Positions 37,891-52,400 of a DNA stretch of 64,000 nucleotides are shown in pieces. The stretch lies in the NCBI RefSeq assembly GCF_014898055.3, contig NW_026555331.1, positions 109,241,194 through 109,305,193 of the forward strand. The letters are read 5' to 3'. The position numbers and the translations under genes are program-made. The notes beneath the pieces are model-generated. The model ran no database searches, had not been told where the DNA came from, and saw only the letters and a program-made list of their open reading frames with translations. Position 1 is the first letter of the stretch. Every line of letters starts with the position of its first letter. The stretch is from Talpa occidentalis. Taxonomy: Eukaryota; Chordata; Mammalia; Eulipotyphla; Talpidae.

Positions 37891-38258
37891 TTCTATGTTC
37901 TGTTGGATAAATTTTTATTCATTTTGGAGGTTTGCCTTCAAATATATATGAGGGTTACCAATTTCTTTCCTCTATACATGACAAGGGGCTTCTATTTGAA
38001 AGTAGTGTATTTGCTCACTTTTTAAAACCTCTCTACGTTTATGAGGCCACTTAATTTGTTCAGTCTCTAGGGTTACAAAACTTGAGCTCTAGCCTTCCCT
38101 GGGAGGTTAGAGAAATGACTCATTAGCTACACTGTATAGCTAGCTGCCTTTGAGATGGGGCTCATATTTATACTTAAAATCATTCTTAGCCCCTTTCTTT
38201 GTTAATACTCTTAGATAATGCCACCCCAACCATTCCTCTGCTTTGCTCTGCCTTTTTA

Positions 38259-38550
38259 AAAAAGATTTATTTATTTATTTGTTTGTTTGTTTGTTTGTTT
38301 ATTTATTTATTTATACAAGCACTGGGTAGAGTCAGAAGCGCAGGAGGGTGAGAGAATTCACCAGAGCCAGAGCAGGGAACAGAACAGGCAGACTGATGAA
38401 GTACATTGCTGAGGGGAGCAGCTGGTGTAGCAGGAGAGATCTGCACGCCATGTGGGACCCTCACTGGTGGCCAGGGATCGAACCGGCACTGCAGAGGCTG
38501 TGGACAGCTTCGCAGCCCAGTACTCAACCACTGCACCACTGGGGAGGCCC
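38259..38550 (-). mobile_element. tRNA-derived SINE (subfamily I), expanded tail
   Basis: An antisense copy with a tail expanded into ATTT and GTTT arrays (38266-38315). The body has subfamily I markers. The exact 15-base target-site duplication tgctctgccttttta lies at 38244-38258 and 38551-38565. Confidence 0.92.
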
Positions 38551-39721
38551 TGCTCTGCCTTTTTATACATCTCTTTGGTACATGTCTATCACCTCTTACT
38601 TTTCACCATTTTGATCTCTGAGCCTATAGTTCTGTTTCCATGGTTGCCCTTTTGTAGTTACTCTCTCATTATGGTTTCAGATTTGTCCAAACTTCATGGT
38701 CCTTCACATATTACATTCTGACAAGATGCTAATATGGTAGATCCCGGCTTCTAATTTTTTGGAGACCACATTCTTCTGCAAAGTAGTAGTGCATTTGAAT
38801 TTTATTCACAATTGCTACCTTCAGTTCTCTGAATCATCTGGTTTGGAACTTGGCTGGAGGGGATGATGGCCATTTCCAGCCTCTGTGTGTTGACTGCATT
38901 CTGGCACCCATCATCCCAGCTGCGCAGGTTTGGGACCTTAATGTTATTTCTCATACTTTTGGCATTTCTCTCCCATGTTGCTAATCAGTCAGCAAGTCTG
39001 GTTGATTGTCTCTTTGTGTTATTTTTCTAATAAATAATTTCCTTCCCATTCCCATGGCAGCCATACCCTCATCCTGTTGCCTGCAACTAACCTCTGTCTT
39101 TCTCCTTCAGCCCTTTCTGCACACTGCTGTCGGATCCCAAACTTGGCTTTCACAAAACCCTACTACAGCTTCCTTCTCTGGTCTCTCGCAGAGTTTCCCA
39201 AAGTTTGCTTTATAAAATACTAGTGTCGAGGGATAGTAATGAGTTATATTTTCAAAACAATGCTCGATGATTAAATACGTTGGGGAAATGCTGGGTCAAG
39301 TAAACTTAAACACGTTTCCCTACTACAGAATTCTCAGGGTCCTTTCTGTGCCAATGTGCAGGGTAAACTTTCAGGAGGGTGATGGAGTATAGAGTATCTC
39401 CTGAACTAATTTGAGCTGCAGAGACTTTTTTTATTTCTACTTATTTTGGCAGAGCAGCCGGCAGGATTGATGTTTTAGAGGAAACATGTTAAGAAATGTT
39501 GGTACTTTGGAATACATTTAAACTTCTCAGACTGGCAATAAATTTCAGGCCAATTTATTTAGATAACGTGGGGTCTCACATCTCCTGAAGTAACTCCACA
39601 CTCCAGTCAGATTGGTCCCCTGCTTTTGTGTAAGCTGCTTTCTTTCAGATGTCTATTTCTTTATTAACATTCTTCTTTTGACTTAGAAGACTTACCCCAT
39701 TCCAGCCCCAAATCTGCATTT

Positions 39722-39976
39722 ATTTTTATATACATTTATTTATTTTTGCATAGAAGAGCTGGGGTATAGGCCAGAGGTGTGGGAGGTAAGAGGGCTCACC
39801 AGAGACAGAGTGGGGAGCAGAACAGGCGGATTTACTGAAATACACTGCTGAGGGGAGCAGTGGGCGAAACAGGAGAGGTCTTCTGTGTCATGTGGGTTAG
39901 CTCCCTGACCAGAGATCAAACTCAGGAAACTGGCTGTAGTGCTAATAGTGCTGAGACTAGGCCACCAGGGAGGCCC
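39722..39976 (-). mobile_element. tRNA-derived SINE (subfamily II)
   Basis: An antisense copy with markers gagctggggtataggcc, accagagacagagtgg and ccaccagggaggccc. An imperfect target-site duplication, ccaaatctgcattt (39708-39721) against ccaaatctacattt (39977-39990), brackets it. Confidence 0.87.
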
Positions 39977-40318
39977 CCAAATCTACATTTTTATACATGA
40001 TTTGTAGATGAACTCAGCTTTCAATGTCTTTTCTGTAAATCTGCATTTTCTATGTATGGTACAGTCTTGTTCAACTCTATTTTGGTGAGTATCTATTTGC
40101 TAACATTGCAGAGTATTTACAATAGTAAAATTAATAATGATTACTCTTCAAGTATCTATTATGTTAGCATGTTTATAGCATTTTTTATGACCACCCTGCA
40201 AGGCAGTTGTTCTTAGATCTGTGCTATAGTGAACAAAGTGAGCTTATGTATACATTTTAGCCTTGGTGAGTGGCAAGATCAGGACTCAAACCCAGAGCTC
40301 TTTAAAACAACATGTTTC

Positions 40319-40652
40319 GGGCCTCCCCGGTGGCACAGCGGTTGAGCGCTGGGTTGCGAAGCTGCCAGCAGCCTCTGCAGCGCCGGTTCGATCCCCGGCT
40401 GCTCCCCAGCCACTGGAGGAGGGTCCCACATGGCGCGCAGACCTCTCCTGCCGCCCGCTGCTCCCCTCAGCAGTGTACCTCGGTCCTTCTGCCTGCTCTG
40501 CTCCCCGCTCTGGCTCTGGTGAATTCTCTCACCCTCCCGCGCTTCTGACTGTACCCAGTGCATGTATAAACAAAAACAAACAAATGAATAAATAAATAAA
40601 TAAAACATGCCTCTATTTAAAAAAAAATAGTTTTAAAATAAAAAAAAAAAAA
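40319..40652 (+). mobile_element. tRNA-derived SINE (subfamily I), sense, with long composite tail
   Basis: A sense copy with A box at 40331-40341 (tggcacagcgg) and B box at 40385-40395 (ggttcgatccc), both well preserved. The exact 16-base target-site duplication taaaacaacatgtttc lies at 40303-40318 and 40653-40668. After the normal CAAA/TAAA tail, the unit includes about 45 further bases (acatgcctctattt and A-rich sequence) before the duplication. They were therefore carried in the inserted RNA or added later. Confidence 0.92.
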
Positions 40653-41380
40653 TAAAACAACATGTTTCATGCTTGCTAGAAAATAGGAAACCCATTTTTC
40701 AGTTCAAGTATATACCTTTCTTAATAAATAATAACTTCTAGCTTCAGGAGAGCCGATATTTTAAGATTATAACTTCAATGGTAAGAGTGGCATGAACACT
40801 TGGTGAGTTTCCAGCATTTGGAAATTTCCCTGGAGCACCTCAATAAAAATCTGATACAAACCATGAGCCTAGAACCTTGTAATATAGTTGGAGAAATGAA
40901 ATATAAACACATTAAATAAGAGAACGAGTTTATAATTAACTTCTGGATAGATGGTCTTTATCTAACGTTCATGACTGCATTGATAAGACTTGGGGCAGGG
41001 TGTCTATGAACCTCTACATTTGAGTAGATAGACTCATGTGCATTTGGGAAGAAGAGTGTCTACACATTTCTCCAGCTTCCCAAAGGGCTCTGTGACCCCC
41101 GACTAGTTAACAAGTATGCGGGATCTATGGTATCCAGATAAGTGGAAACATCAAGTCATGGTGGCGAAGCTACTAGCCCCAGAGCCACAGAGACTATGTT
41201 GGACTCTGCTTTTACTACTATGGAATGAATGACATTGACAACCCAGCAGTCTCTAAGAAATTAGATTAATATACTATGTGCTGACAAGTAGGTTGGGAGG
41301 AGACAGTGATGATATGGGAAGCATCTAGCATGGTGCCTGGCATAAACTGGTCACTTTAGACTAGTTGCCTTGGCAATTAA

Positions 41381-41765
41381 GTGTATTAGTTCCTTATTGT
41401 TGCTGTAACAAATTTCTGCAAACTTAGATGTTTTAAAAAGCACACATTTATTATCTTAGAGGTTGTGGAGGTTAGAAGTCTGAAATGGAGCTAAGTGGGC
41501 CAAAACCAGGGTAATGCTTTCCTTCTGGATGCTCCAGAGGGAGCCCTGTTCTATCAGTAGCCCTCCTCTCTTGGTTTGAATCCACTTCCACCATGGTGGG
41601 TTAAGTCCTCTTCACTGTGCTGCTTACTCTCCTCCTTCCTTTTCACTAATAAGATTGTGATAACATTCATCCTGTCCTGATCAGCCAGGAAAATCTCCCC
41701 AACTGAGGTCAGCTGATGAGCGACCTTAATTCCATCTGTGGTTTAATTCCACATTCTGAGAACGT
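41381..41765 (-). mobile_element. MaLR-type LTR, antisense
   Basis: The start gtattagttccttattgttg, ctgtaacaaatttctgcaaa, then ggaggttagaagtctgaaat, is the reverse complement of the 3' end of the LTR class found at 5212. It is a solo LTR with no coding content. Confidence 0.6.
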
Positions 41766-42004
41766 TATTCAATTGATTCATTGATTAAGCAAAATTCTGT
41801 TGATTAGTTCTCATATGCCAGTTACAACACTTACCGATTTTAGTAAGTAGTGTGGGCAGTTTGTTTTTTCCTCTCTCACTAAAACATATTCTTCAATTGA
41901 TGAACCATTCATTTAACAAATATTTATTGAGACCTGATATGTATTATGCTAGGCTTGCTGTGAGTAAACAGAACATAGCAAATAAGCAAAGAAAAATTTA
42001 TTTG

Positions 42005-42130
42005 CTATATATATACATACCATATATATATAATATCTATCTATGTATATGTGCATGTATGTATGTATAGGTGGATGGATAGATCTGTCTATCTATCCCT
42101 CCCTCTCTCTTTCCCTCTCTCACTCCCTCC
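42005..42130. repeat. Degenerate TA / TATG / GGAT / ATCT simple-repeat patch
   Basis: AT units, then TATG-type units, gtggatggatagat, atctatc units and a CTCC-rich stretch, a decayed compound microsatellite. Confidence 0.85.
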
Positions 42131-42604
42131 TATACACAAGCAATATACCAGGCACTGAGAAGTATGTACAAAATATGCATAGAAAAATTGAAGTGTTGAT
42201 TTAGGAGTTAAGGATTCATTAGATTAGAAAGTGATTTTTTCATGCAAATGCTTTGGATTTGGTGACTATATTTAACTCTCAAACTGAAAAACATTGTGTG
42301 ACTATAGGGTAGATGATTTGAAATGCAAACTATCCCAGAATATCTGAGTTATGTAGTCTGTTTTGCTTTTGGGGTAAGAGGAAAGAGAAGTGGTTTTGGC
42401 AGAGGCACCACGGAAGTTGCTGCAAGGAGTTGGGAGTAGAGCCAGGGGCTGCAGAATCCATGTCCTGTGAACTGTGATGTGTGGAACAGGCATAGGCCAC
42501 AACCAGAGGGACAGTGACAGGTGGGGAGGCCTGAAGTTGAATTGGGGAGGCCCTAGGATGTCTGCAATGGCCTTGGGGGATAGATTTATTTTAGATTAGA
42601 TCTT

Positions 42605-42889
42605 TGTTTTCAATTAAGGTGCTTTTTTTTTTTTTTTTTGGTTTTCTTTTTGTGCAGAAGAACTGGGGTATAGGCCAGAGGTGTGGCCTATGAGAGGATT
42701 CGCCAGAGACAGAGTGGGGAGTAGAACAGGTGTATCTACTGAAATACACTGAAAAGGGGAGCAGTGGGCAGGTGAGTCAGGAAAGATCTGCTGTGCCATA
42801 TGTGTGTTAACTCCCTGGTGGGGGAACAAAATCAGGCCGTGGGGTTGATAGTGCTTAGACTCAATTCCTAGGATGCCAGGGAGGCCCTC
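42605..42889 (-). mobile_element. tRNA-derived SINE (subfamily II, diverged)
   Basis: An antisense copy with a 17-T tail, markers ggggtataggccagaggtg and ccagagacagagtgg and head end ccagggaggccct. The exact 16-base target-site duplication ttttagattagatctt lies at 42589-42604 and 42890-42905. Confidence 0.9.
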
Positions 42890-43682
42890 TTTTAGATTAG
42901 ATCTTGAAGGTAGGGTCTTTTTCCTTTGCTCTTCTGTTTAAAGTTGGTACATGTGTGGGGTGATGAAAAATGTGTAAAAGTAAATTTATATTCTTTACAG
43001 TATCCCTACTGAACTTAAAAAAATCAGTTTTTCATATACAAATTTAAAAGTATGTCTAGTGGTTATAAATTGGTGGAAGGAAACCTTCCCCAACATTTAT
43101 AGAGTAGAGTTAGATTAAGCTCTTGACTTAAGAAGTCATGGATCCAGGTGCCTCTTGGTGGAGCATCTGTTGGTCCTCAGGTCCCTGGGGTTAACAGCTG
43201 TCAGCGTCACCTCTGGCCAGAGCCTCCTGAGGGGAATGGTTTAGGTCCCCCTGAGTTGCACACTGCCGTTTCATGTCTGAGGCTTCCATCATGTTCAGAT
43301 CTGTGTTAAAGGCAATGCTTCTAATTCTAGTCTTTCCTGGTTCTTGACCCAAATTTGGCATCATTACTCCCCTTCCCCACTGGGAGTTCCCAGGAGCTCC
43401 TGCATGACCCAGTGACCCCAGAGTCCCACAAGACTTGTTTCCTTGAAATTTCTGTTGAGAAAAGTTTAAAGCCACATCTTTTTACTTAACAAACTTCCTT
43501 CTGGAAATGTACTCATCTGTATGGTGGTGTGGCATGATGAGTAGAGAGAACTTTCTCTTTGCAGAAGTAATGGACTGAAGATGAAAGTCACTTTTGTAGG
43601 ATTTCAAAGTGGGCTTAATGACTGGAAAATCATATGACTAAGTGAAGAGGAAATGAAATTTCATGTACAGGATCATCTTAAC

Positions 43683-43745
43683 TATGTACACACGCATGCA
43701 TGCGTGCACATGCGCACACACACACACACATACATACACACACAC
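43683..43745. repeat. 63-base alternating purine-pyrimidine tract (CA-rich)
   Basis: Every base from 43683 to 43745 alternates pyrimidine and purine without a break, including gcatgcatgcgtgcacatgc. This is the type of sequence that adopts Z-DNA most easily under negative supercoiling. Confidence 0.9.
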
Positions 43746-46700
43746 TGCATTATCCCCATATTGTAAACACTTATTTCTTGGTAGCAGAACTGTGAATGAT
43801 ACTTTTATTCTTCCTTATGCATTTCTGGTTTTGTTTTGTTTTGTTGTGTTTGGGGAAAGGGGATTAGCTCTACTCAATTTCTCTTATTTTCTTTTTGTAA
43901 CATGGAGTTGCATAATTTTCCTTAATTTTCTTTGATGGATATTTTGAAAATAACTATTGCTCTCAGAAGAAAAGCATTTCATTAAAATAAATACACCCAT
44001 GGCAGAAATATATGCACCTGATGAGGTTAAGAGAAAAGCACTGGAATTATGTTTTTGGAAGCAGCTAACTCCCTTAATTCTCATAGCAATCTTATTAAAG
44101 CACATAACATCAAAGCAATGTGTTTTAATCCAGTAATTTTAATTTTTAGAACAAATATTCTTATTCCAAAAGTATATATAGCCATCATAAATAATTAAAT
44201 GTAAATAATAAATACACATAAACAAGAAAGTGGAAAATAAATGTCACACATAATTCCATTACCTAAGAGAAAAAATAACATTCTCAATATGTGTGTTTCT
44301 CTATTTCTAATCTATTTTTCCTATGCCTATACATTGTATATATACACTGAAAATAAACCAAAACAAAAATGACGTCTGACATTTGACTTAAAGACCTACG
44401 GAAAAACATACCACCAAGGGTAAGCTGGTATTTTCTCCCCCCTCTCTGACTTAACACGTATTCCAGCAAATTTAGTTGTAGAACAGTCTGTTTATTTACC
44501 TCCAGCTCCCACTCCAAGCTTTCCAGAAGTGTTACTGGACATCTGGACATCTTGGACTGTATTTCGTTTCATGGAGTCTGTTGGAAGAAAATTTCATGAG
44601 GATATAATGTTCATTTTTTGTTCCCTAAGTGTTCCTCTAGCCTTTTTCCTTTTCAACTAGGCAGATTTTTGTAATCTGAGATTCTCACTTTCAGTCACTG
44701 TCCAGTGCACGTGTTCTCTGCTCCTGTAGGCTCTGGCATGGGGATCATGAGGTGCCAGGAAAAAGGGCCAAGGTTTCAAAGTTATTTTCCCTCGTGATAC
44801 AAATGTTCGTAAATGCTCACATAATTCAAAGGTGTCCTTCTCATCATGGAATCTTCCTGGCTTCTCTGTTACTGTCACATATAAAAAAAAAAAAAAATCA
44901 CCCAGATATTCAAACACTTCTTGACCACAATTTAGGGCCTCTCAAAAAATATCTTTCCTGACACCCCATTCACACATGATTTTCCTTGCCCAGTCTCCCT
45001 GGCTGTCTCTCATCACTTCCTGCCCGACTGTGAGTGAGCTCAGACTTCCCCAGGGGCTTCTAGAGGCAGTAAATTTTCTGTTACCTCTTAGAGAATTCAC
45101 TTTGTCAGATAATTGGCCTTATCTATAAGTAGCCCCATGTTAACTCTTGAAAATAAAACAACAAAGCAAAACCAGAAAAGAGTAAGAAAGAAAAAGAATC
45201 ACTCATGGTTCTGCTGCCAGGAAATAACTACAGCTTGCAGTTTGGGTGTACATGTTTTTGTGTACATTTTAACACAGTTAAGATTATCTTGCATATATAA
45301 TTGTGCTCATGACACTTAACATGCCATAGCATTTCCTCAGTCATTAACATTATTCATAATCTTTTTCAATGACCAGAAAATAGTTTAGTTTATAGATTTG
45401 TTTAATGTTAGGAAACAATCTACATATTCATCTTCCTATATTTCCATAATCAGAAGTCTTGAACAGTCGTAGGGTATGCAGTGAATTCTCCACAAATGTT
45501 AGCTATTACTGGTTTCTAATGATAATTTGGATGCAATTGTCAGAACACTTGGAGAAGCAGGGGCTGTCCATGCTGCAGGGGAAGCTTGTTACCACATGCT
45601 CTGGTCAGAAAGTGTGGCTGTGTCCTTTGCCTGCTCATAGCTCAGAGGCTCCTTCAGGAAAATAATTTCAGTTTCTTCAGTGGTGCAGTGACCTTTCAAG
45701 CTGAGGTTCATCTGCTAAAAACTCAAAAGTTCAAAATCCTTGATAGGTTCTAGGTTTTCTTATTCTGAAAAAAATTGAGTTAAAAATTCTGAAAAAAGGC
45801 CTTTTGAATTTGCTACGTCTGTTGGTCACGTTAGCATCGAGAACTTTTGTGGTGTATGGTAATGATGACTCTGGACTGTAGTTTTCCTGGTGCACTCAGT
45901 GTGTCCCAAAGCACTTGTTGGCTTCCTGTCAAACAGAAAGCACCATTTTCATGCTAGGGAGAGATTCCATCTGTCACAGTCTGCGGGAAATGTGTGATAG
46001 AACAATTTTGAAAGGAATCACAGGGAGCAAGGACTGGGAAGTACAGGGTAGTGTGTGTAGGTAGGTGGGACAGTCAGGGAAGGATGTAGGACCAGAAAGG
46101 TGGGAGTTTTTACAATGTAAAGCAACAAGCTGAGTAAAATTGGAATCACAAGGAAAAAAGCAACCAAGAAAAGAAGGTGAAAGGAACCAAAACGGAGGGT
46201 GAATTCAAATATTGCTGCTGAGCTTCCAGAACATTTCCTACCCACTCACTTCTCTGATTCTCTTTCCCCAAATAATGCCTTTTATATGTTCCTTAAAGTA
46301 TTTGTTCATTGAAACTAGCTCACATGCCAAAAATGATCTAATTTTTTAAGCCTATCAAATATTGACAAGGAAAGGTAATTTAGAACTAGGAATTAATTTA
46401 TCAAATCCAAATACATGGGATTTACATGAAGTCATGTGAAACTGACATATGAAACAATATCATAATATAAAACAGCATTACTCTCCAAACACTGTAGAAA
46501 CTAAAAGCAAGTGTTTGTCTTGAATCCTTCTGGTCCTATCATATCAATTGGCACATCTTTCCTTTGTCTTGACTGATAATATTTTCCTTAGAATTCAAAG
46601 TTATTACTTATATGAAATCCTCATATTCTTTCTAATGTTGACTGGAAATTGCTCATTTTATTATAGTTCTCACAGTCAAGCTAATTTTTCTACTGGAATG

Positions 46701-47562
46701 CCTCATGCCCTGGCTTTCCAAGCCTTCTTGAGAAAGATAAAATATCTTTACATGGAGAACAATTTTGTTAAACAAAAGAAATAATACTTGATTTTTAATA
46801 AAAATCTTTGGGGTGTCCAAAGTATAAAACTTTAGCTGGGTCTCATAAGTATACTTGAATTAATGATATTTTGAAATGATTAATTCATAGGAATTTCTTA
46901 AGTTTACTAAATGATAGGGTTTATAATTTATCATCCAATTTTAGATTTTGATATACAGATTAATATATAGGATCCCTGTATTTCTAAAGAACACAGAGAG
47001 ACTATTAACCTTATCAGTACTTTTATTCCTAACAGTATTAAAAAACTATCTCTTTGGCAATTCTATTTATTGTCCTTAGCCAATACCTGAGTGTAAAAAA
47101 TCATACTTTTCTATAAAACAATGAGTAACATTTAGAATATCATTTTTCCAAATCTTTTGAATTAGTTAGATACATAGTACTAATGTTTTGGTGTATTGTC
47201 ACTTCACTGCCTTTTAATTATTTTGTTCTTGTTTATATGGATTATGAATTTAGGCCAATTCTACTTACAAAATTACCTTAATTTAATTTCTCTATCCATT
47301 ACATTAAGGCCATAGACATATGTCAAGCTTCCAAAATAGAGATACTTTAAAAACTCCTAAGTGTTACAAATAAGTGCAACTCTTACCTGACCTATGAGTT
47401 TTGGCACAAACTTAAAACCACCAAGCTTTTTTTTTTTTTTTTTTTTTAAGTTGATTACCTTAATGCAATTCTGCTAAGGCCCTCCCTTCCCTGGCACGTG
47501 TCCCTTCCAGGTTTATTGCAGGGACCCCTGATTTCTCTTTGTACCTTTCCCTTGGTTTATGA

Positions 47563-47946
<384 letters not shown>

Positions 47947-50900
47947 TGAGTCCCTCTTGCTTTCCCCTCTACCTCACCAACCCACACAGCAGCAGCACCT
48001 GAGCTATCTGTGGCTTCATCACCTCCTGCTCTACAGAGAAGTATTTTCACTGCAGGTGTTGCCTCATCCCCACTCACCTGGGCTTTGAAGGGAGAGCTCC
48101 AAGCTAGCCCAAAATAGCTGGAGAAATTTACACACCATGGAGAATCGCAGGCGGACTCGAGTCACACCAGCCTTGCCAGTTGTGGACATCCATCTTCATT
48201 GTGATCTTCAAAAAACCTCTTTCCCCTGTTTTGCTGCTATTTTAGAGCAATGATGTCAGATTATAATTGTCAGTGGCTCTCCCAGATCAGCCAGTGATGT
48301 GCTATTTCACATCTGTGAGAGTGTTTCCTTGTTAGCATCTGTCCAAGAAGTGGGGAATCCTCAAAAAAAAACCACAGTGTGTGGGGGTCTTGAGATCCTG
48401 GGAGTGTGAGGAGTCCTGTCCGTTCTTGACCCTGAGGGAGGATGCTTGCTGATTGATGGCTAGGGCCATTGGCTCCTGCAAAAGGACACAGGATGTTTGC
48501 CCCCAAAATATTTCCCCCAGTGTGAAGCATAAGGAGCTGACCACTAAGGCCCTTTCTCAGCATCCCAGCTTACCTGAGACTTTATTTTTATTCATTGGGA
48601 AGATACATTCCCCATAACTGTGACCCAAACTATGGTCACAAGCAGGTTACTCCTAGGGGTTCAATGAGACTCAAATTCTTGTATGTGAGGTGATACCTAA
48701 GAGAGGCATCTTAGAAGCAAGACTCAGTTCTTTAATATCAGTCCTGAAGAATTTATCTTGTTATATCATGTATGATTACTCCCATGCTACCTTCAGTTAA
48801 TATGTTGTTGGTCAGTTGGATATTGGACTGTATGGTCTCCTGGTATATGCTGTTTTCTTCAAATTAGGCATATGTTAAGGAAATTGGTATACTTCTTGAT
48901 CTTTGCATTGATGTAAATTTAATAATGTAACAGTATCAATTGGGTCCCAGATCAGTTTCTTTAGATAAAATGGATCTAAAAGGGAAACACAGATAAAACA
49001 ATTACTTTTGAGGAAATCTGGAGACTGCTCTTTGCATACCTGAGAATGCCAGCTTAGCCAAACAAAGGCAGGAAGCCAAAGTGAGGCCCAGGGAGCTTTT
49101 ATTTAGGGTGTAACATGGTTTTAGTGTGAGAATGTTAAATATTAATGTATTTGAAATATTCTATAAGGGGGGAAAGATTCCCATGCTTCACAATGAAAGT
49201 GGCAGATGTGAAGAAATCTATTCATTCAACTTTGGAAAGAGAAATCCAGCTCAGAAAATTCAGACACTTGTTATTATAGCCAAATAACATGTCATTCTGT
49301 AGATGTGGGCTTCAGCTCATTCCTTTAAAGGAGGTGATGGTTTGTAGTACCCTGTAAAGTGTGCACAGGATGACCCATTATTGCACTAATTAGAAGCACC
49401 TTGTCTATCTGTTTGCAAGCCAGCTGAACACAATGGATTCTTCTGATATGGAAATTATTAGTCAACCACAACCCACTTCTCAAAGGGATTTGGATACTTG
49501 AAGATTTCTAACAGTCTAGGAGGTTTGAGGATTGTTCCATTCACAGCTGGCAATACCTTTTGGAATAAGTGTACTCTTTGTTAGGATTCCACACTGTATA
49601 AGTTTGCAGAGGGTAAGGCTGCAAAGAAAACAACAATAGATCATAAATATGATCATTAGATTAGTAAATTTAACTCTTACAGTCCTTGAATTCAATTTCA
49701 CCATCTTTTATTTTTCCATCTCTCCTACGCAATGTAAGTAATTTATGTGGTGCCCTTAATACCCAGCTGAACTGTTTCCTGTAATATTCAAAACACAAGC
49801 TTTCTGCTTCCTTGGGAAGAACTTTTGCTTTGGGCACTAAATTTGCAGTGAGATTAGCTTTTGAACTGGAACACTTCCATTTCCAGACAATAGCATTTTC
49901 TACTCTGGTCTACCATTCTCAGTGTGTACTATCCCTTGGGAATGTTTTCTTTTTATCATCTATTGATTGTCTATTTAAAATATCACAGTATATCTTTTGA
50001 TAGTTCTTCTTCCAAGAATTTTTCAAAATTTCATAAGCTCATACGATCCAAGGGTGCTTTCTTCAAAATAGCAGCTTAAAACAAGCCTGTGGCCAGAGGA
50101 TGGGACATGGGAAGGGATGACGTTTTGCCTGTGTGGTGTATGGACTCGGTGCTGCATGATGGAATCACCTGACCAGGGAGCACAGGTGGCACTGCTGCTT
50201 GGAGAACTAGACTGTAGAGCTTACCTAATAATATCCAGGGCAGCACAGAGGGTCCAGAGCAAGGCTTAGGAGCTAGAGAAAGCACTATGCTTTCATGCCC
50301 CTGTCCCAATTCTCAACACTTAGAAAATAATTTAAAAATATTTCTGTCTTCCATTTGTTCACTTCATCAACTCTACCTGAATGTGTTATGTAAAATCCAC
50401 CTGAAAGCATTAACATGTGAGAGCATGGCCGTTTACTGTACTTTCGGTAGAGCTGTAAACTTGATGACTGCGGAGAATATATCTTTTTTTCCCCCTTTAG
50501 TATAAAATCTGAACAGAAAAACCATTTTAAACATCACTATGACTTGCCTGAAGTTGTGCACCTCCTGTCCCTTTGAAGTGAACAAAAGCAAAAGCATTAA
50601 GAACACCCAAAAAATAAAACAAAGCAGAACAAACAAAAACAACCACAAAAGTCCGCCCCCCAACCCCCACAAAAACCCCAAACTAGTGGTCTGGAGCCAG
50701 GTCACACATCCAAGGGTGAAGAACAAGTTGGTAAAACATTCACTGGTGAGGAGGGAAAATTGGAAGGCCCTTCATACAGTGGAAGGAATGTGGCCGCTGC
50801 TCACATTCCCAGATGGGGCATGTGCTTCAGCTTTAGCCTCTGTCTCTGCCAGTTTTTTCTAGCCAATTTCCCATGCAGAGAATTGGAAACTCATCCCAGC

Positions 50901-52284
50901 TGCAGAAAGGACTAGCTCCTGCCCCAAAACACTTCCACGATGTTTTCATCTCATAAGATGCCTATTTAAAATATCTTTGAAAGAGCAATTTCTTCAGTTA
51001 CAACATTAGTTTTTTTTTGCCTGTCACTACTATAATTTGCTTTGCATGGATTTTAGTTATGTAGAGGGTAAAATAAATCAGGCCCACACATCTGCATATA
51101 CTACAGCAATAGACAAAGGCATATGTAGTTGAATAAGGCGTCTCTCCATAATACAAAACCCAGCACGGATCCAGGAAAATCCTCTTAATAATAACAAAGA
51201 CAAAAGGACAAAGGAGAATGAATTAAAAATTATTCTTTTACTTTAGGGATCCGGTCTTATGAATTAGATGTCAAGAATTTTGAGAAAAGTTTACTAAAAA
51301 GCAGAGTGAGTGAGTCTGCTTCCTCCCAGGCATTCCCAAGCATGGGCTACCAGTCCAAAGAAGGAATGTCATGACTGGCTTACTCACTGTGAGTTGAATT
51401 TCCACCAACTTGGTTGCCCAAAATCTCAAATTTATTATATTGTTGTCAGTAATGCAACTGGAGCGCCTTTGGATGTAAATTCTCAACCCTTGTGGCACTT
51501 GGAAGAATAGTATTTGCCTGCTGTCTAGGAAAGAGATTTGTAGTTTGGAAAATTTTGCAACATGGAAAATCTTTGGAATTATGCTCTAAGAGTTAGAGAG
51601 TTGTATGGAATTGATTTTCTCCCCTCATTTCTCTTGCAGGGCAGCTGCCTGCCTACAGTCTTTGTGAGGTCAAGTTTCTTCTATACCTTAGAGAGTATAT
51701 TACAAATCATATTCTAGTTTGCTTGTCTTTTCTCAAAATTGTTATTTCAGTGCCCTAACTAGCATGAAATTTGCAATTTCTTTCCCTTTGCAGTTTCAGT
51801 GTATTAATTTACAGGGTAATTCATTCATTTAGTGACTACATGCCATGTGCCAGATAATGTGTTAGATGAGGGAGTACAAAGAAGTAAAAATAATTTTATA
51901 TGATAGCTGAGGTTGTGACAGTGGATACCATCTTCTCTAAGAAATGCAGTGTGGGGAATTCTAGCCCTGTGACATTTCTCTGATCACCCGGTCCCTTTGC
52001 GGTCTTCTCTTTGCCAGATTATTCCCAAGAAACATTGTTTTTATATCCTTCTTGCTTTTTTACCCAACTCTATTTAATTTCTTTCTAAATTCAGTTTCTT
52101 CTCGCTACCAAGAAATTGTCTGTTTTCCTTAGGCTAAGGATGTGCCCATTTATTTAATTTACCAAACAGTGATTTCCATGTAGGATTTTTTTGTTTACTT
52201 CTTGAGAAACCCAGTTTTAGATCACTAGTTTATTCTACCAATAGCTATACCTAAAACAGATCTGTAACTCCACACCTCCCCTTT

Positions 52285-52400
52285 CTGTTTTTATTGAAGT
52301 AATTGCACTGTAACATTATATAAGCTTCAGGAGTGCATCATTGAAAATGGACATGTGTATATGCTATACTGAGTTCACCACTGGAAGATATTTCTTGTGG
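52285..52400 (-). mobile_element. Old L1 (L1M-type) 3' end, antisense
   Basis: The sequence tttttattgaagtaattgca, then cttcaggagtgcatcattg and tatgctatactgagttcacc, parallels the L1M terminal region seen at 12926. Confidence 0.45.
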
